Shown here piece by piece: positions 35,452 to 46,346 of a DNA stretch of 64,000 nucleotides. The position numbers and the translations under genes are program-made. Within the stretch, counting starts at the first letter, position 1, and each line of letters starts with the position of its first letter. The notes under the pieces were generated by a model that saw only the letters and a list, made by a program, of their open reading frames with translations, had not been told where the DNA came from and did no database searches. Origin of the DNA: Onchidella celtica (Eukaryota; Mollusca; Gastropoda; Systellommatophora; Onchidiidae); NCBI GenBank assembly GCA_963931925.1, contig OZ007583.1:11793133-11857132 (forward strand). Reading direction: 5' to 3'.

Positions 35452-38400
35452 AAGAGAGAAACATACATTTCCACAGATAATGAGAGCTGGCGAGGTGAAG
35501 GAAGAAAACTACAGAGCTAGAAAAAAGGCTAGGCAACCACCGTGAACGATTTGTCATTGATCTGTAAGCTTTAGAATTTCTTTGGATGTTTGAGTACAGG
35601 TCAGGGAGAATTAATGTGATTGGGGATTATAATGGCATGGGAGAGGGAAACAGACTGACACAGGGACGGACAGACAGACCAGCAGAGAAAGACGGATAAC
35701 GAGATTAGACCTAAGCGAGACGCGGAGAGATGGAGAGAGAGTGAGAGAGAGGGTGGGAGAATAAACTGCAAAAAAATAACTTTGCGTTTAGCTGAGTAGT
35801 TTTTGGAAACACAATCTTTGATAGGCCTACTGGAATAGTTGGGATTAAATGGAGACAGTGTTGTAAGAGGGGAGGGGGCGAACAGAGCGAGAAAGACGTA
35901 GAGAAAAAGAAAGAGAGAGGGAGAGAAAGATAGAGAGAGAATGAAAGAAAGAGAGAGAGCCTGAGACAGACAGACAAAGGAGAAGAAAGAGACAGAGGGA
36001 ATGAGGGAGAAAGAGAAAGAATAAGAGGGGAAGAAGGGAAGAAAGAGAGAAGAACGAGAGAGAGAGGGAAAGGAGAGAGAGGTAGAAGAAAGAGAGAGAG
36101 GGAGAACAGAGAGAGGAAGAGAGAGAGAGAGAGAGAGAATAATCGTGGAAGAAGGTGGAACTGACGTAACGAAATGCAGCAGGTAAAGAACAAAATCATG
36201 AGTAGCCTAGGGGGTGGGTCGCAGCCTATGGCTTTGCCCAGAGGCCCATAACGATGTAAAGAGGGCCCTGGAGAGACAGAGAGAGAGAGAGTGCGTTTGT
36301 GTGTGAGGGAGAAAGACAGACAGACAGAGAGAGATAGAGAGAGAGAGTGAGAGAGAGAAAGAGAGAGTGACTTTGCATGCTCATACGCACTTACGCTCCT
36401 CTACATTGTCATGTTGTCACTTTTCTAACTTTGTGAACATGCATGTGTGCGCGAGTACGTTCGTTTTCATGTTCTCAATTTGTGACTCTCTCAACTGGGT
36501 TTGCAAATCTATGCCAGTGTATGCCAGCGTCTCGCATGAGCATGTATGCTAAATTGTGTGTACATGTGTAACTTACCCACAAAGACTAGTTTTATTGTCG
36601 AGGACCACCAGCTCTTGTCTCATTTCTTGCGTACAGGTCATCATTTGTGACACACAGCTCTGGGCTGCACTCGCCAGGCTCTCTGAGGAATACAAGCAAA
36701 TAGAGTAATATTAGGAAGTGGCCAGTCGGGCACGGTCTTGCGTGAGCATTTGACCAAGATTCAACTAAATTTATGAGCACTGCCTAGTCGGCACCGTGGA
36801 CAGGGAACAGTGAATTAGACACGGTAGTTGTGTCTTTGCTACATGTATGGGTCGAACATTATGAAGTTAGTATTTTCACTCGTCGTCAATGCTCTACATT
36901 AATAGCATGAGTCATTTTTGATACTTTTGAGATACTAAGAAGAAAACCTGTCATTTGGTTACTTACTCGTGTGGCATAATGTTTCTCCTGGATTATCACA
37001 GTTTCCTACTGGCGCATTTCTTTTTCTATATTATCTGATAGCCCGCGTGCTCAGGAATGCAATTAACCGGTCGTTGCCTTTTGGAGTACATGCTATTAGC
37101 GTCGGACAGTGACAGCATGGTGTGTAGTCGTGAAGTTAAGATCTAGTACCAACAATAATTTCACAAAGCCAGATTATAATGTGGAAATATTCAGTAGATG
37201 TTAGTTTTCAGCTTTTAGTCCCAGTATGTGGAATGAGCCCCCATCGAACAGAAATTATGGAGCCACAATCCATCAACAAGTGTAAATATAGTTAAAAAAA
37301 ACAAAAAACACAACTATTTATTATTTATAAAGTATTTGGTCTGTTGGTGGCATTTCTGTGCCATGTCTAGAAACTGGGAAAATCAAAATTTGGCAAAAGA
37401 AAAAGTTGTATGTAGCATAGCAAAGCCTCGCCCAAGAAATAATACCCAATCGACACAATGAAACGCAAACTAAAAGAGAAGACATAGAACTCTCTTTTTT
37501 TTTGTGCCAAATTTTGACTCTTCCTATAGCCTTGCTGCGACCCCACAGTTTTTCTGTGTTTTTTATAAAATTTCGTCAATTTCTAGTAAGTGAGAATGTG
37601 TGTTGTATGTATGCGGTGTGCATCTGCTCGCGCGCATGTGTAGTTGTGCTTGTATGTACGTACGCATATAAGAGTGGTTGTTTTTTTCTCTGTAAAGTGC
37701 CTTGAGCCGTCAGGAAAAGAGCGATATTTAAATTTACTTCGTTACTACTAGGCTATTATTGTTATTATTATTGTGAACTGCGGTATCTGATATGAGTTAT
37801 TGATAAACGGGCAAACCAACGACTGGCAATAAGAGTTAGTTATAGTCGAGTACCGTGTGCAAATTATTTTGTGCCAGACGAAGAAAACACAATTACAATT
37901 TTTTTTTTCTGTGTGGACAGAGAGTTTATGAAAGTCACGAAACATTGTCCCTGCTGATGTAGACTAAATTAGTTTGCTGAGATTTATTTGGTCCCTGTAG
38001 AGTCTGTGACGTCAAACTGGGCCTTTTCCATGATCCGTCCACTAACGTACTGTCAACTACTAAAATATTATAAAATATCATTTTGGGAAAAACCTAAAAG
38101 CGGATCTTGGCAGGGACAAGTTAATAAGTAAAAATCTGGCATTTTATCCCCCTGGAGCCGAACACGCTAAAAGCCTGTTTTAGATATCGTTTTTTTTTAA
38201 ACCAGTATTACCAGCCACAAACAGGCAAATCCTGCTCCCCATTAAAGCTTTCGCTGAAGGTTCAAACAAAACAACAAAAAAAAAACGCCTTGAATTTCTG
38301 CACACTGGGACAAAATCTATTCGAATGTCCATGAAAACATGGAATAATGGTGGGTTGGAAGTGGAGGAGAGGATGAGAAATTATCTTACAGCAGGCATGC

Positions 38401-41349
38401 CCCAGCATGCTCGGGCTGAGATCTCCTGAGCTGACCGTTCAATAGAAATCATTACCAGGTTGATTTGGCGTGCGAAACCCATGTTTGTTCTCTCCCCTGT
38501 CTTTAGCCTTTGTGTACACCGCAACGTCTTCTTTTATTTGGGTCCAGGGACAGATTGGTTGTCTTCTCCCAGTCTCCCTGGCTCCTTATCGATTCATCGA
38601 CTGACCTTTAGCACTTTCTGTTTACCAGATAATATGCTTAGTTCCTGACCTGCCTTTGGCAGGGTTTTTCACAATCAAAGCCAATTAGTGCCGGCGAGGG
38701 TGAATCTCGGCAGCGGATCTAATTAAGGGAGTTTTCATGTATCAAACAATATATAACATACGGTAAACATCAGCCACATTTTCAGTCAAGCAGGGTAAAT
38801 AACAAACACAATGTCATCTTCAGCCAAATACCGCAAACTAAAAACCGTCGGCCAAAAACCTCAAACATCAAAGCACCCTCAGCCAAAGGTGATAAACATC
38901 AAACAAATCCTCAGCCAATCACGGGAAACATCAAACAGCCAAAAACAGCAAACATCAAACAAACCCTGAACGAAACACGGCAAACATCAAACACATCCTC
39001 AGCCAAACACGAGAAACATCACACACATCCTCAGCCAAACAGAATAAACATCAAACACATCTTTGGCCAAACACGATAAACATCAAACACGTCCTCAGCC
39101 AAACACCATAAACATCAAACACACCTACAGCAAAACACGGCAAACATAAACAAATTCTCAGTAAAAACACGGCAAACTTAAAAAAACAAATCTTTAGCCA
39201 AACACAGCAAACATTAAACAAATCCTTAGCCAAACACGTTAAGCATCAAAAACCGTTTCGATGAAGAATTTGCAGCATTTAAAACATGGCTGTCTGCATG
39301 AAGAAGGGCATCGCCTTTCAGTGGAAATGTTGCCATTGCATACATCATCATACTATAATGGAGCTAAGTGTGAAAGTTCTGCCCTCAATGGCCCTTTTCG
39401 GGAGGGCTCCAAAACTCTGGAAACATTCTCATCGCCTATAACTCCACTTATTGTGATGTAAGGTGATAATATAAAAATGCTGGAAACTGTGGGTAATTTG
39501 TTCAGTTTGCATAATTCACACATAAAATTCGCAACAAACACTTCCGACTCCATGCTTTTAGAACAGAGACACGCTATTAAGATCTATTTTTAGTACCGTG
39601 GCGTAGTTTCCCCCATCGTTCATTCGCTGAAGGAAGCAAATTGTGGATTATCGAAAACATGGATCGCCTGTAAACTTTAGCAAAAAAGAGTAAACAAACT
39701 CCAGAGTTTGGCGGGGAATCCAAGTCCATACTGATTCTGTCATTGTATTTCTTTGTCTGTGGAAGGAACTTTACTTTGTGTCTTAGGCCTAGATCATTAT
39801 AAGTTATATACTTCTCCCGGGCAGGGCCGGGTAAATCAGCTAGTACCTTTAATTACAACAATTTATTGGGCCACCATGAGAGTTTTGGACGTCCAAAAGA
39901 AAAGTAAAACCAAATGAAAAGATTCCAGTTGGAATCCATGAGCTCACGCGAAATATAAAACGCTGTGATAAGATTTGAACAAAACAAGCAAACCAAATAA
40001 TATTATACTGTTCATTAAAAAAATATTCATTAATTTTTCATTTCAGAGATAACTGGCCGGCAGAGAACAACGGTGTGATAGCAGCTGGTATCATCTAAAA
40101 ACGCTGTTATTTTCCAGATCTGATGTCTCGCGACCCCAGTTTTAACACTTGTTTGTTCTATTTCCATTTTCTGTATCCCTGAAAAATATATTTTGGAAAG
40201 CCCGATATAAGAATAAACAACAAGACAATTGTACGATCGCAATTCTAAAAGAAGAAAATAGAGAATTAAAAAAATAATTAAAAAAATATTATGTAAGGAT
40301 GTTTAAATCAAGCTGAAGAGGAAAAAAAATAAGAAAATAAAAATGCAACGGAACAATGCAATACTTTTTTGTGGTATTATCTGCACAAGGTGCAATTATA
40401 TGTGAGTACTTAAGACCTTTCAAAAACTTCGTTTTGAAATTTAATTTGGGATTCATGGCGTTTAAACTCTGTGACGGTTCAATTGTGCCGCATATGGATT
40501 AGTAGTAGGAAACTCCTCAGGTGGAGAGAGACAGGTGACGATCTCCAGAGGAAGAGTGAGTTCTCTCATTAGATGTTTCGATCTTGATGGGTGAGGGTAT
40601 CTTATCGATTCTATCAAAGCTGCCACTGGTGATATAATACAGCGTAATTGTATGTTATATAAGAGGGACCGTTTGCGAACAACAACATAACATGGTAGAA
40701 TATATTTTGTATTTTGTATTGTATTTGTATTTATATGCTAATTTAATCCCATTGGGGAAATTGGCCTTTGTGTCATTGCAGCCCAGTTACAACTGGAGCA
40801 GACACATCGTCGCAAAAGCGCAGCGCCTGTCGGTGGCTTTTTTCCGGGGGGGGGGGGTGTTAGGGATAGGTTTTAATTTAATTTTGCCCGGGCAACGGCC
40901 TGTTCAGCCTGCTCTTCTCGATTTCCAACTGTCAGGGTATCTTTAACGTGCAAAATGTGCACATGGGCCCACCGTGTTTCTCGTCCTTATCCGAGACGAC
41001 TATATGCTCGGACCTACCTACCATAGGATCAGGGGCAGGAAAATGTTAGCAAAATCCCAAAATTCCCACATGCCTGCACTGACCGGGATTCGAACCCGGT
41101 ACCTTCAGTATAAGAGGCAAGCACCTTGCCTCTGTACCAGCATGTCTCCAGACCAGTATAGTTTACACGCTGAGGAGCAGAATTCGCTGCCGTGTTATTG
41201 GAAAAAGGCGGTATGTGTGATATGAACACCGGTTGTTCAGAATGTATCATCATATCTTACTCTTCAATCATGATGATTTTTGCTGGGATGGCACACTGAG
41301 CAACAAAATCGATTCTTTCCACGTCATGTCTGTGAGCTGCTGACAGAGA
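34330..41349 (-). CDS. Cysteine-rich, probably secreted protein, multi-exon, 5' end unresolved
   Basis: Five exons on the - strand (41349-41261, 37025-36967, 36682-36577, 34978-34857, 34439-34330) join with matching phases (2,1,2,1) and end at TAA 34330-34332. A sixth possible upstream exon is 54448-54399 (phase 0). The product has 13 or more Cys, regularly spaced in the last three exons (SC, TC, LC; GC, SC, PC, QC; RC, PC, EC, LC), three N-glycosylation sequons (NKT, NNT, NFT) and a basic C-terminus KAKRGH. Many disulfides and sequons suggest secretion, but no signal peptide was found, so the start lies upstream. The Cys spacing loosely recalls DUF19/T20D4.11-like secreted proteins of invertebrates. 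I do not assign a family. RNA-seq would confirm the chain. Confidence 0.55.
34446..34719. repeat. (GA)n-rich low-complexity tract 1
   Basis: Interrupted GAGA repeats with GT and AG variants. It lies in the last intron of the - strand cysteine-rich gene and forms its polypyrimidine tract. Long Ser/Leu-rich frames here on the - strand are artefacts of the repeat. Confidence 0.9.
34857..34978 (-). CDS. Cysteine-rich gene, exon with CLETSCNNTLTPC
   Basis: The donor on the - strand is GTAAGT (34851-34856) and the acceptor is CGTCTCACCAG. It encodes VMDAYMGCLETSCNNTLTPC, then an acidic helix-like stretch, then EYDIQC. The phases fit both neighbours exactly. Confidence 0.65.
35036..35460. repeat. 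(CA)n then (GA)n low-complexity tract 2
   Basis: A short (CA)n patch (35041-35080) is followed by 370 bases of GAGAAA variants, ending in a perfect (AG)n run at about 35408-35450. It lies in an intron of the - strand gene. Confidence 0.9.
35640..36370. repeat. (GA)n-rich low-complexity tracts 3
   Basis: GAGAGA and CAGACAGA patches are separated by short unique sequence. A GGCTTTGCCCAGAGGCCC block at 36222-36270 belongs to the dispersed repeat of 18240 and 33655. Confidence 0.85.
36577..36682 (-). CDS. Cysteine-rich gene, exon with SCVSQMMTC
   Basis: The donor is GTAAGT (36571-36576) and the acceptor is GTATTCCTCAG. It encodes SLASAAQSCVSQMMTC, TQEMRQELVVLDNKTSLC. It ends in phase 2, as the next exon requires. 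Confidence 0.65.
36967..37025 (-). CDS. Cysteine-rich gene, short exon with GNCDNPGETLC
   Basis: The donor is GTAAGT (36961-36966). The acceptor is probably ATAATATAG with the exon starting at 37025, or AAAAAG with a start at 37019. Both keep the frame. It encodes NAPVGNCDNPGETLCHT. The acceptor is weak, so the 5' boundary is uncertain. Confidence 0.45.
37340..37590. repeat. MTKYYKNHR repeat family, rearranged copy
   Basis: The - strand from 37582 to about 37500 reads TKFYKKHRKTVGSQQG...SQNLAQKK. The + strand from about 37375 to 37460 reads the adjoining part (CAAAATTTGGCAAAAGAAAA ... CAAAGCCTCGCCCAAGAAAT). Together they match the uninterrupted copy at 60305-60460, but the two halves here are inverted relative to each other. 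Confidence 0.55.
37690..37772 (+). repeat. LINE/SINE-like 3' tail ending in (ATT)n
   Basis: GTAAAGTGCCTTGAGCCGTC followed by GCGATATTTAAATT and an ATTATTGTTATTATTATTG run resembles a common retroposon 3' tail. The family is not assigned. Confidence 0.3.
37773..38750. other. Intronic or intergenic, nothing recognised
   Basis: Within the proposed long intron of the - strand cysteine-rich gene. No coding, RNA or repeat features identified. Confidence 0.4.
38760..39255. repeat. Minisatellite, about 31-bp unit (AAACATCAAACACATCCTCAGCC)
   Basis: About 15 tandem units of 28-34 bp carry AAACATCAAACAMATC and CAGCCAAACACGG, increasingly diverged at the edges. It lies in the intron between the 41261 and 37025 exons of the - strand gene. 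Confidence 0.88.
39260..40480. other. Intronic or intergenic sequence
   Basis: No firm feature. On the - strand, TATTTTTCAG at about 40189 precedes an open stretch (GIQKMEIEQTSVKTGVARHQ ...) ending at a stop near 40030. It could be an alternative terminal exon, but nothing else supports it. Confidence 0.25.
40485..40600. repeat. Dispersed repeat with AACTCCTCAGGTGGAG, copy 1
   Basis: GTAGGAAACTCCTCAGGTGG, GAGRGAGWG and TTTCGRYCTT blocks recur in order at about 57510-57620. The family is unknown. Confidence 0.4.
40860..41150 (-). mobile_element. tRNA-derived SINE with A and B boxes
   Basis: On the - strand a tRNA-like head has an A box TGGTACAGAGG (41129-41139) and a B box GGTTCGAATCC (41086-41096). 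The body follows (GGATAAGGACGAGAAACACG, GTTAAAGATACCCTGACAG, AAGAGCAGGC). Related copies lie at 63110-63358 (+ strand) and 7690-7885 (- strand, headless). This is a pol III-type retroposon, not a functional tRNA gene. Confidence 0.75.
41261..41349 (-). CDS. Cysteine-rich gene, exon with FVAQCAIPAK
   Basis: The acceptor is TTTTCCTTTCAG and the donor is GTAAGA (41255-41260). It encodes SLSAAHRHDVERIDFVAQC and AIPAKIIMIE, ending in phase 2. Strong splice signals and an open frame support it. Its link to the downstream exons rests on phase only. Confidence 0.5.
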
Positions 41350-42360
41350 CTGAAAGGAAAACAATATCATTGTGCATCTAAAACAATGGTTGTCGGAATG
41401 CCAGGCCACGTTGGTCCGCATGCAGCCCCAAGGGGTTTCTCAATCCTTACACCATTTTAAATTGCCATCTGTTATGTACAAATTAGCTTGCTTAGCGCTC
41501 AAATCCACCTAGAGTAATGTCATTTAAGGCTCTGAACTAAAATTAGAAACAGGATTTACGAAAGATCAATTCATCACGCTCCCACTCACACATATTAACA
41601 AAACATTTAATCCACTCTCATCCTCAGATCTCTGAGATAAAAAAGGACGGACAATATTTAGTTCCAAAGAAAACAGTCCCCAGCAATTCAGTTTTGAGAC
41701 TAAAATGTGATGATATTCTCAGTATTGTACTTTTACAGTGGTGATTATTGACACAGTGTTTGAAACTAAAAAGCACTCAAAGAAAAAAAAAAACAAACAT
41801 AAAATTATATCTTTATTTCAATGGATCATAGATTATAGCGACCAGATTACATTCTTTCCCAGTTTGGAGTGCTAATGTGACTAAAATTCCTCAACTGGTT
41901 AAAATAATCCTTCCCCTTAGGCAAGCGCTGATCGGCCGACGATTTGGGTGGAGATGTCAAGATGTCAAGATGTCGCACACCAGCCAACTAGTTGGATCTC
42001 AATGAAACACGATGTCTTGACGTCACCATCCAACAGGACGGCAGATTAACATGGGCTTGTGCGCGCCTTGGCTTCGATTTGGAATTTATTCTTGCACTCG
42101 GAGTCAATCACTGTTTTAAAACCAAGGGGATCATAATAATTATTATGTTTTCATGTAGAGGCCAGTTGGGGTCGTCTGAGTTTACAGCGATCAACATTCC
42201 TGCTGATAATTACCATTCTTAGAGACCCTAATGACCAGGAACAGGCAGCTGACCTGATATTAAATTCTGGTATTGTCAGGTAAAAGAGGAAAGATTATTC
42301 CCACGACTGGCTTTGGTCATCTGTATTCTGTGTCTAATATAAGATCTTATCCACACTATC
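41350..42360. other. Intronic sequence, nothing recognised
   Basis: Upstream of the 41261-41349 exon on the - strand. The imperfect triple GATGTCAAGATGTCAAGATG at about 41953 is the only local oddity. Confidence 0.4.
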
Positions 42361-42369
42361 GGAGTACAC

Positions 42370-42480
42370 GAATTAACTGAAATAAATAAAATACATAAAT
42401 AAATGGACGAATAGATAAATAAATAAATACATAAATAATCAATTAAATAAATAAATAGATAGATAAATAAAAGAAGATGA
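42370..42480. repeat. (AAAT/ATAA)n microsatellite
   Basis: AAATAAATAAAT-type units with GATA variants, directly before the GA tract. Confidence 0.85.
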
Positions 42481-42606
42481 GAGACAGAGAGACAGATGGG
42501 TAGACAGAGAAAGAGAGAAAAGAAGGAACCAGACAGAGAGAAAGAGAGAGTGTATGTGAGATATGTGTGAGAGAGATAAAGAGAGACAGGGAGAGACGGG
42601 CAGACA

Positions 42607-42680
<74 letters not shown>

Positions 42681-42681
42681 T
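42481..42681. repeat. (GA)n microsatellite ending in poly(G)
   Basis: Interrupted GACA/GAGA followed by an uninterrupted (GA)n run at about 42619-42671 and a G run. Confidence 0.9.
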
Positions 42682-44200
42682 GGCAAGAGCACGCACTGTT
42701 CTACTCAGCAAAGAACAACTTACTTTCTGAGTCAGACTTCGAACTGTTAAGGTGGGAGAGGGAATGAAAAGAGATCACTAACGAATGTCCGAGGAGAGGA
42801 CAGAGTAAGGAATAAAGAAAACCAAGACAAGACCAGTTATGATAACAAATTCCGGTCACCAGTCATTTTCCCATCTTCTTGGCCGCAGGAGGAGAAGATT
42901 ATTGGTTCTCCTACCATGTTAATCTTCTAGGTTTTTCCTCGACCCTTACTTCTACTGCCACAGACTGACCCGGATTGGGTATCGCGCCGGGCAATTTAAT
43001 GTGAAGCGACTCTTGCTTACTAAGCGAATCCATTCAAGGTTCCACAACTCGTAGATTCGCTCGATAAATGAAGAGCACGAGAGAGATGAATAGATGCCGA
43101 TTGATTAGACGTCTAGAGGGATCCTGAAAAAGGGCCCGAGGTAGTCAGATTAAGACATGAGCAATGAAATCTGAGGGTCAGTGGTCGAATTACGCGGAAG
43201 CATTTAGCCATAGATGAGACAAGTTATATTAGTGTCCATGAGTGGTTCTTAACCTTTCGAAACTTGTACCTCCCTACATTCGGCGTTTTAGTCATGGTGG
43301 AATATCCAGGAGAGACAAATTATACAAGCGTCCATAAAGTGTTCTTAACCGTTTGAAACTTCTATCTCCCTACATTTACATAATATCCTTGCTGAATTTC
43401 AAATTTTTTTGAAGAACTGTTCCTACTTTCTCTATGTATATATTTCCAGCTCGGCTGATGTCTGACCATCATGTACGACTGACGCCAAGCTTGCTCATGG
43501 GAATTACATCTCTCAGGTGTAGTTCTGTTGTAATCTTAGTTTTCCATATTCAGTTTTTCATCCATTGGACGGTGTTTCTCAACTTCCCCTCCCCACTCCA
43601 GTCCAAGGTCTTAGAGGTGCGGCTGTTCTGATCTTCACCAACACCTCTGGCCATTCTCGCCATACTGACCATCTTCAGGCTTATAAATTGATCATGAGTG
43701 CAGTTTTAGAGTTAGTTTCGTTTTGGCCTCCATCACTCAAATTTCGGCCTTAGAAAGAGTACTGCTCTTTCTTTCTTATTATTTTGCTCTTTCTGAGGTA
43801 GACCCACAGCGCGTCCAGTCCTTTCTGGAGAGGACACGATCTATAATTTGATTTAAAAACTTTTATACACATCCATAATAATATGTTCAGATCCACACAA
43901 CACAACTTTTGAGAATTTTATCAGTGTAATAGAATTCATCCGGAACCATTTAATTCTATTTGTAAATTTATATAGATGAAGTTCTGAATACCAAACATAA
44001 ATGAAGTACCAAAAGTAGACCGTGAAAGGCGCAAAGTGGCCATTATGGTGCTGGCGCGCAGTAAAGCCCAATCTCAAACGCACAACTCAAATTAGTTCAT
44101 ATATTTTGTAGGACAATAAATTTGCCAAGCGAAGTATCTCAAACTCTTTTGTTCCTTTTATTGCTATTGATTAATTCAATCCTCTCATCGCATTTTGGAC
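42682..44200. other. Intronic or intergenic sequence
   Basis: Two diverged copies of a phrase (GTCCATRARTGGTTCTTAACC-like, then CTCCCTACATT) lie at about 43233-43285 and 43330-43385. Otherwise nothing is recognised. Confidence 0.4.
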
Positions 44201-44204
44201 ACTT

Positions 44205-44340
44205 ACAGGTCAGTTGGTTACAACATCCCGCCGCCGTTGGTTCGATTACACCGACTCCTATCTATGGTAACTTTATCAACTCTAAGGACATGCTATAGAC
44301 TCCTACCTCGGATTGACGTAAGAATGCTGGCTAAGACAAA
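44205..44340 (+). repeat. Dispersed repeat, copy 4 (3' part)
   Basis: GGTCAGTTGGTTACAACATC, CTATCTATGGTAACTTTATC and GATTGACGTAAGAATGCTGGC follow the same order as in 22935-23150. It lacks the minisatellite core. Confidence 0.5.
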
Positions 44341-44663
44341 TCTAAGGAAAGTGACGGGGAAACGTGGGTCACTTGAATATAGCAACGGCGAACGCGTTGA
44401 AAGCATTATTGAACGTCAGTGAGAATTACTACGCAGTAATTATGCACAATCTCGAGGAAGAAGGTAAAAGACTATTTCTATACTTTCGCAAAAGAGGTAC
44501 TATGTATTATCATATGATAGGGGTATAATCTGCCCTGAAATTCCAAAATTCCGCCTCAGTGCGAATCTCTATTTAGTTGAGTCTTGGTCCGTATTTAAAT
44601 ATTGATTCCGTACAACATCCCTGTGGGATCAACAGACTACAAAAACTATTTTACTTGGAACAA

Positions 44664-44800
44664 TGGCCGTATGCATAATCAATGCGTAAACTAAAGTAAA
44701 TACGTTAACTGGTGTTAACACGAGAAATTGTATTCATTTCTTGTGTTAACACCAGTTAACGTATTTACTTTAGTTTACGCATTGATTATGCATACGGCCA
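44664..44800. repeat. Near-perfect 65-bp inverted repeat, 7-base loop
   Basis: The left arm 44664-44728 and right arm 44736-44800 are reverse complements with a single difference (44722), which would be a G-U pair in RNA. The loop is TGTATTC. No target duplication or coding sequence was seen. This is a foldback element or a long-hairpin RNA source. Confidence 0.88.
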
Positions 44801-45638
44801 CAGGTCTCGAAGTCATTGGATCGGGATATAATTATTCTGTGAAAAGGTAGGAAATGTCTTTGAATAAAACCAGCACTTGAATTATTCATCAACTTTTCAC
44901 GGGGCGGAACGAAATCAAATTTTCCTATGAATACAGCGTCTCTAATGCAATACCAACTACTCTCTTAAAGAAAGCGCATTTATAAGCGCACTGTGTCGAG
45001 CGTTCATCTCCGTGTGGCGTAAACAATCCACACAAATTGGATGACATTTAGACTTGGTAATGCGGGTTGTTCCCAGCCTGGTACAGGGGGATCGATTTAA
45101 AACAAATTGGAACTCTTGGGAAAGCCCACAGTGCAGATCTTCATGGAAGTTTGAGTATCAGTTCGGAGAAAGCATCGTCGACATGATTATGGACAGAAAG
45201 TGCCAAGAAGAAGCAAAGACACACAGAATACAATAGAATGATAGGACAGATTTGAAGGAAACTCTATCAGAAGCGCCCAATAACCACTCACTTTCAGAGA
45301 AGAGAACTCCCCCCCCCCCCCCCGCCCAAAATAGGCAGTGCAGAAAGAAAGAAAGAAACAAACAAAAAATGAAAAAAAAACAGTAGTCTGACGGTTGCTT
45401 TCTAGTATTCTGACTAAATTCATAACAAGATCTCATTTCGGATGATTAGAACATCGTGTAAGAATGTGACTACGACATATCTAATACATTGGGACATTCT
45501 TTCAGTTTTTAGGCCAAGATTTACGACATTGTACGAAGCAAAAACATTGTGGAAGTCAAATTAATGGTTGAGCAGGAATTGGTAGAAGATCGGTCAATAA
45601 TGACTCGCAGTAGAACCTCAGAACTCAGCTACTGTGCT
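44801..45638. other. Sequence before the Gmr1-like element
   Basis: Contains a C run at about 45310 and (GAAA)n at about 45345. No gene recognised. Confidence 0.4.
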
Positions 45639-46237
45639 TGTAGCATCTGCAAGCTATCCCTTGCCCTCCCCCGTTTTCTTGTTACACTGGTGAGCATGTG
45701 TTCATTTCTTGACAACCGCCAGAGTGTACTGTACTCCGTGACCTGACCTTCTTTTCTAGTGAGTAGTTTTTTTCCTCGCTCGCTTGTTGTCAGGTGTTTT
45801 GACTCGTTCAGTAAATATTAGTATGTTCCCGAACATTTGATAACACTGTGGATAAGGATGTTTACGCCAGATTTGGCCTTGAGTGATGTAACCTGATGAC
45901 GTATTGATGCGTGATTGGTTAGTTTGTGCGAGGGCAAAGGTAACGTTTATTTCGGGAACTTTCTGTAGGAATGTTTATATATATAGACCTGTGTGAGTGG
46001 TTGGTCGGTGAGTAAGTGAGTTTCCTTTTGTGTGGCGTAGATATTTAGTTTCGCTGGTGTCTTCCTAGTAATTTATTGTTCACTATACAGTTATTAAACT
46101 TTAGTATTATTTAATCTATCGTCGGATCTCGTGTTTATTTATTTTACAGCTGTAATAGTTTCGTTTTCTAAAGGGTTGTAGTTAGATCAACTAACTCCCC
46201 CCTACTATAACGTGCTAGAACAACCTCAGCTGTTACA
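45639..46237 (+). repeat. 5' LTR of the Gmr1-like element
   Basis: 599 bp, TGTAGCATCTGC ... CAGCTGTTACA. A TATA-box candidate is TATATATATA at 45976-45985. It differs from the 3' LTR at one position. Confidence 0.93.
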
Positions 46238-46240
46238 TAT

Positions 46241-46258
46241 TGGGGGCTCGTCCGGGAT
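46241..46258 (+). promoter_or_regulatory. Primer binding site, tRNA-Pro type
   Basis: TGGGGGCTCGTCCGGGAT lies three bases after the 5' LTR. It is the 18-base site complementary to tRNA-Pro, the same as used by murine leukaemia virus as I recall it. Confidence 0.85.
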
Positions 46259-46346
46259 CCGACCATATTCGAGGGGACCAGATCAAAATTACTAGATTTA
46301 TTTACATAGTTTATTGTAGGAATATCATCGACAAGCTATCTACAAC

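Noticed and set aside
34330..35557. Long - and + strand frames (up to 213 codons) rich in Ser/Leu or Arg/Glu
   Set aside because: They are translations of (GA)n/(CT)n repeats in several frames at once. Only the last 35 codons before 34330 look like real coding sequence, as a spliced terminal exon.
35711..36199. 162-codon - strand Ser/Leu-rich frame
   Set aside because: Translation of a GA-rich low-complexity tract.
40030..40190. Exon-like - strand segment ending in a stop
   Set aside because: Acceptor-like tract and open frame only. No partner exon of matching phase, so it is mentioned only under the surrounding interval.
41086..41139. Possible tRNA gene (A and B boxes)
   Set aside because: No complete cloverleaf is evident, and the sequence continues into a SINE body shared with other copies.
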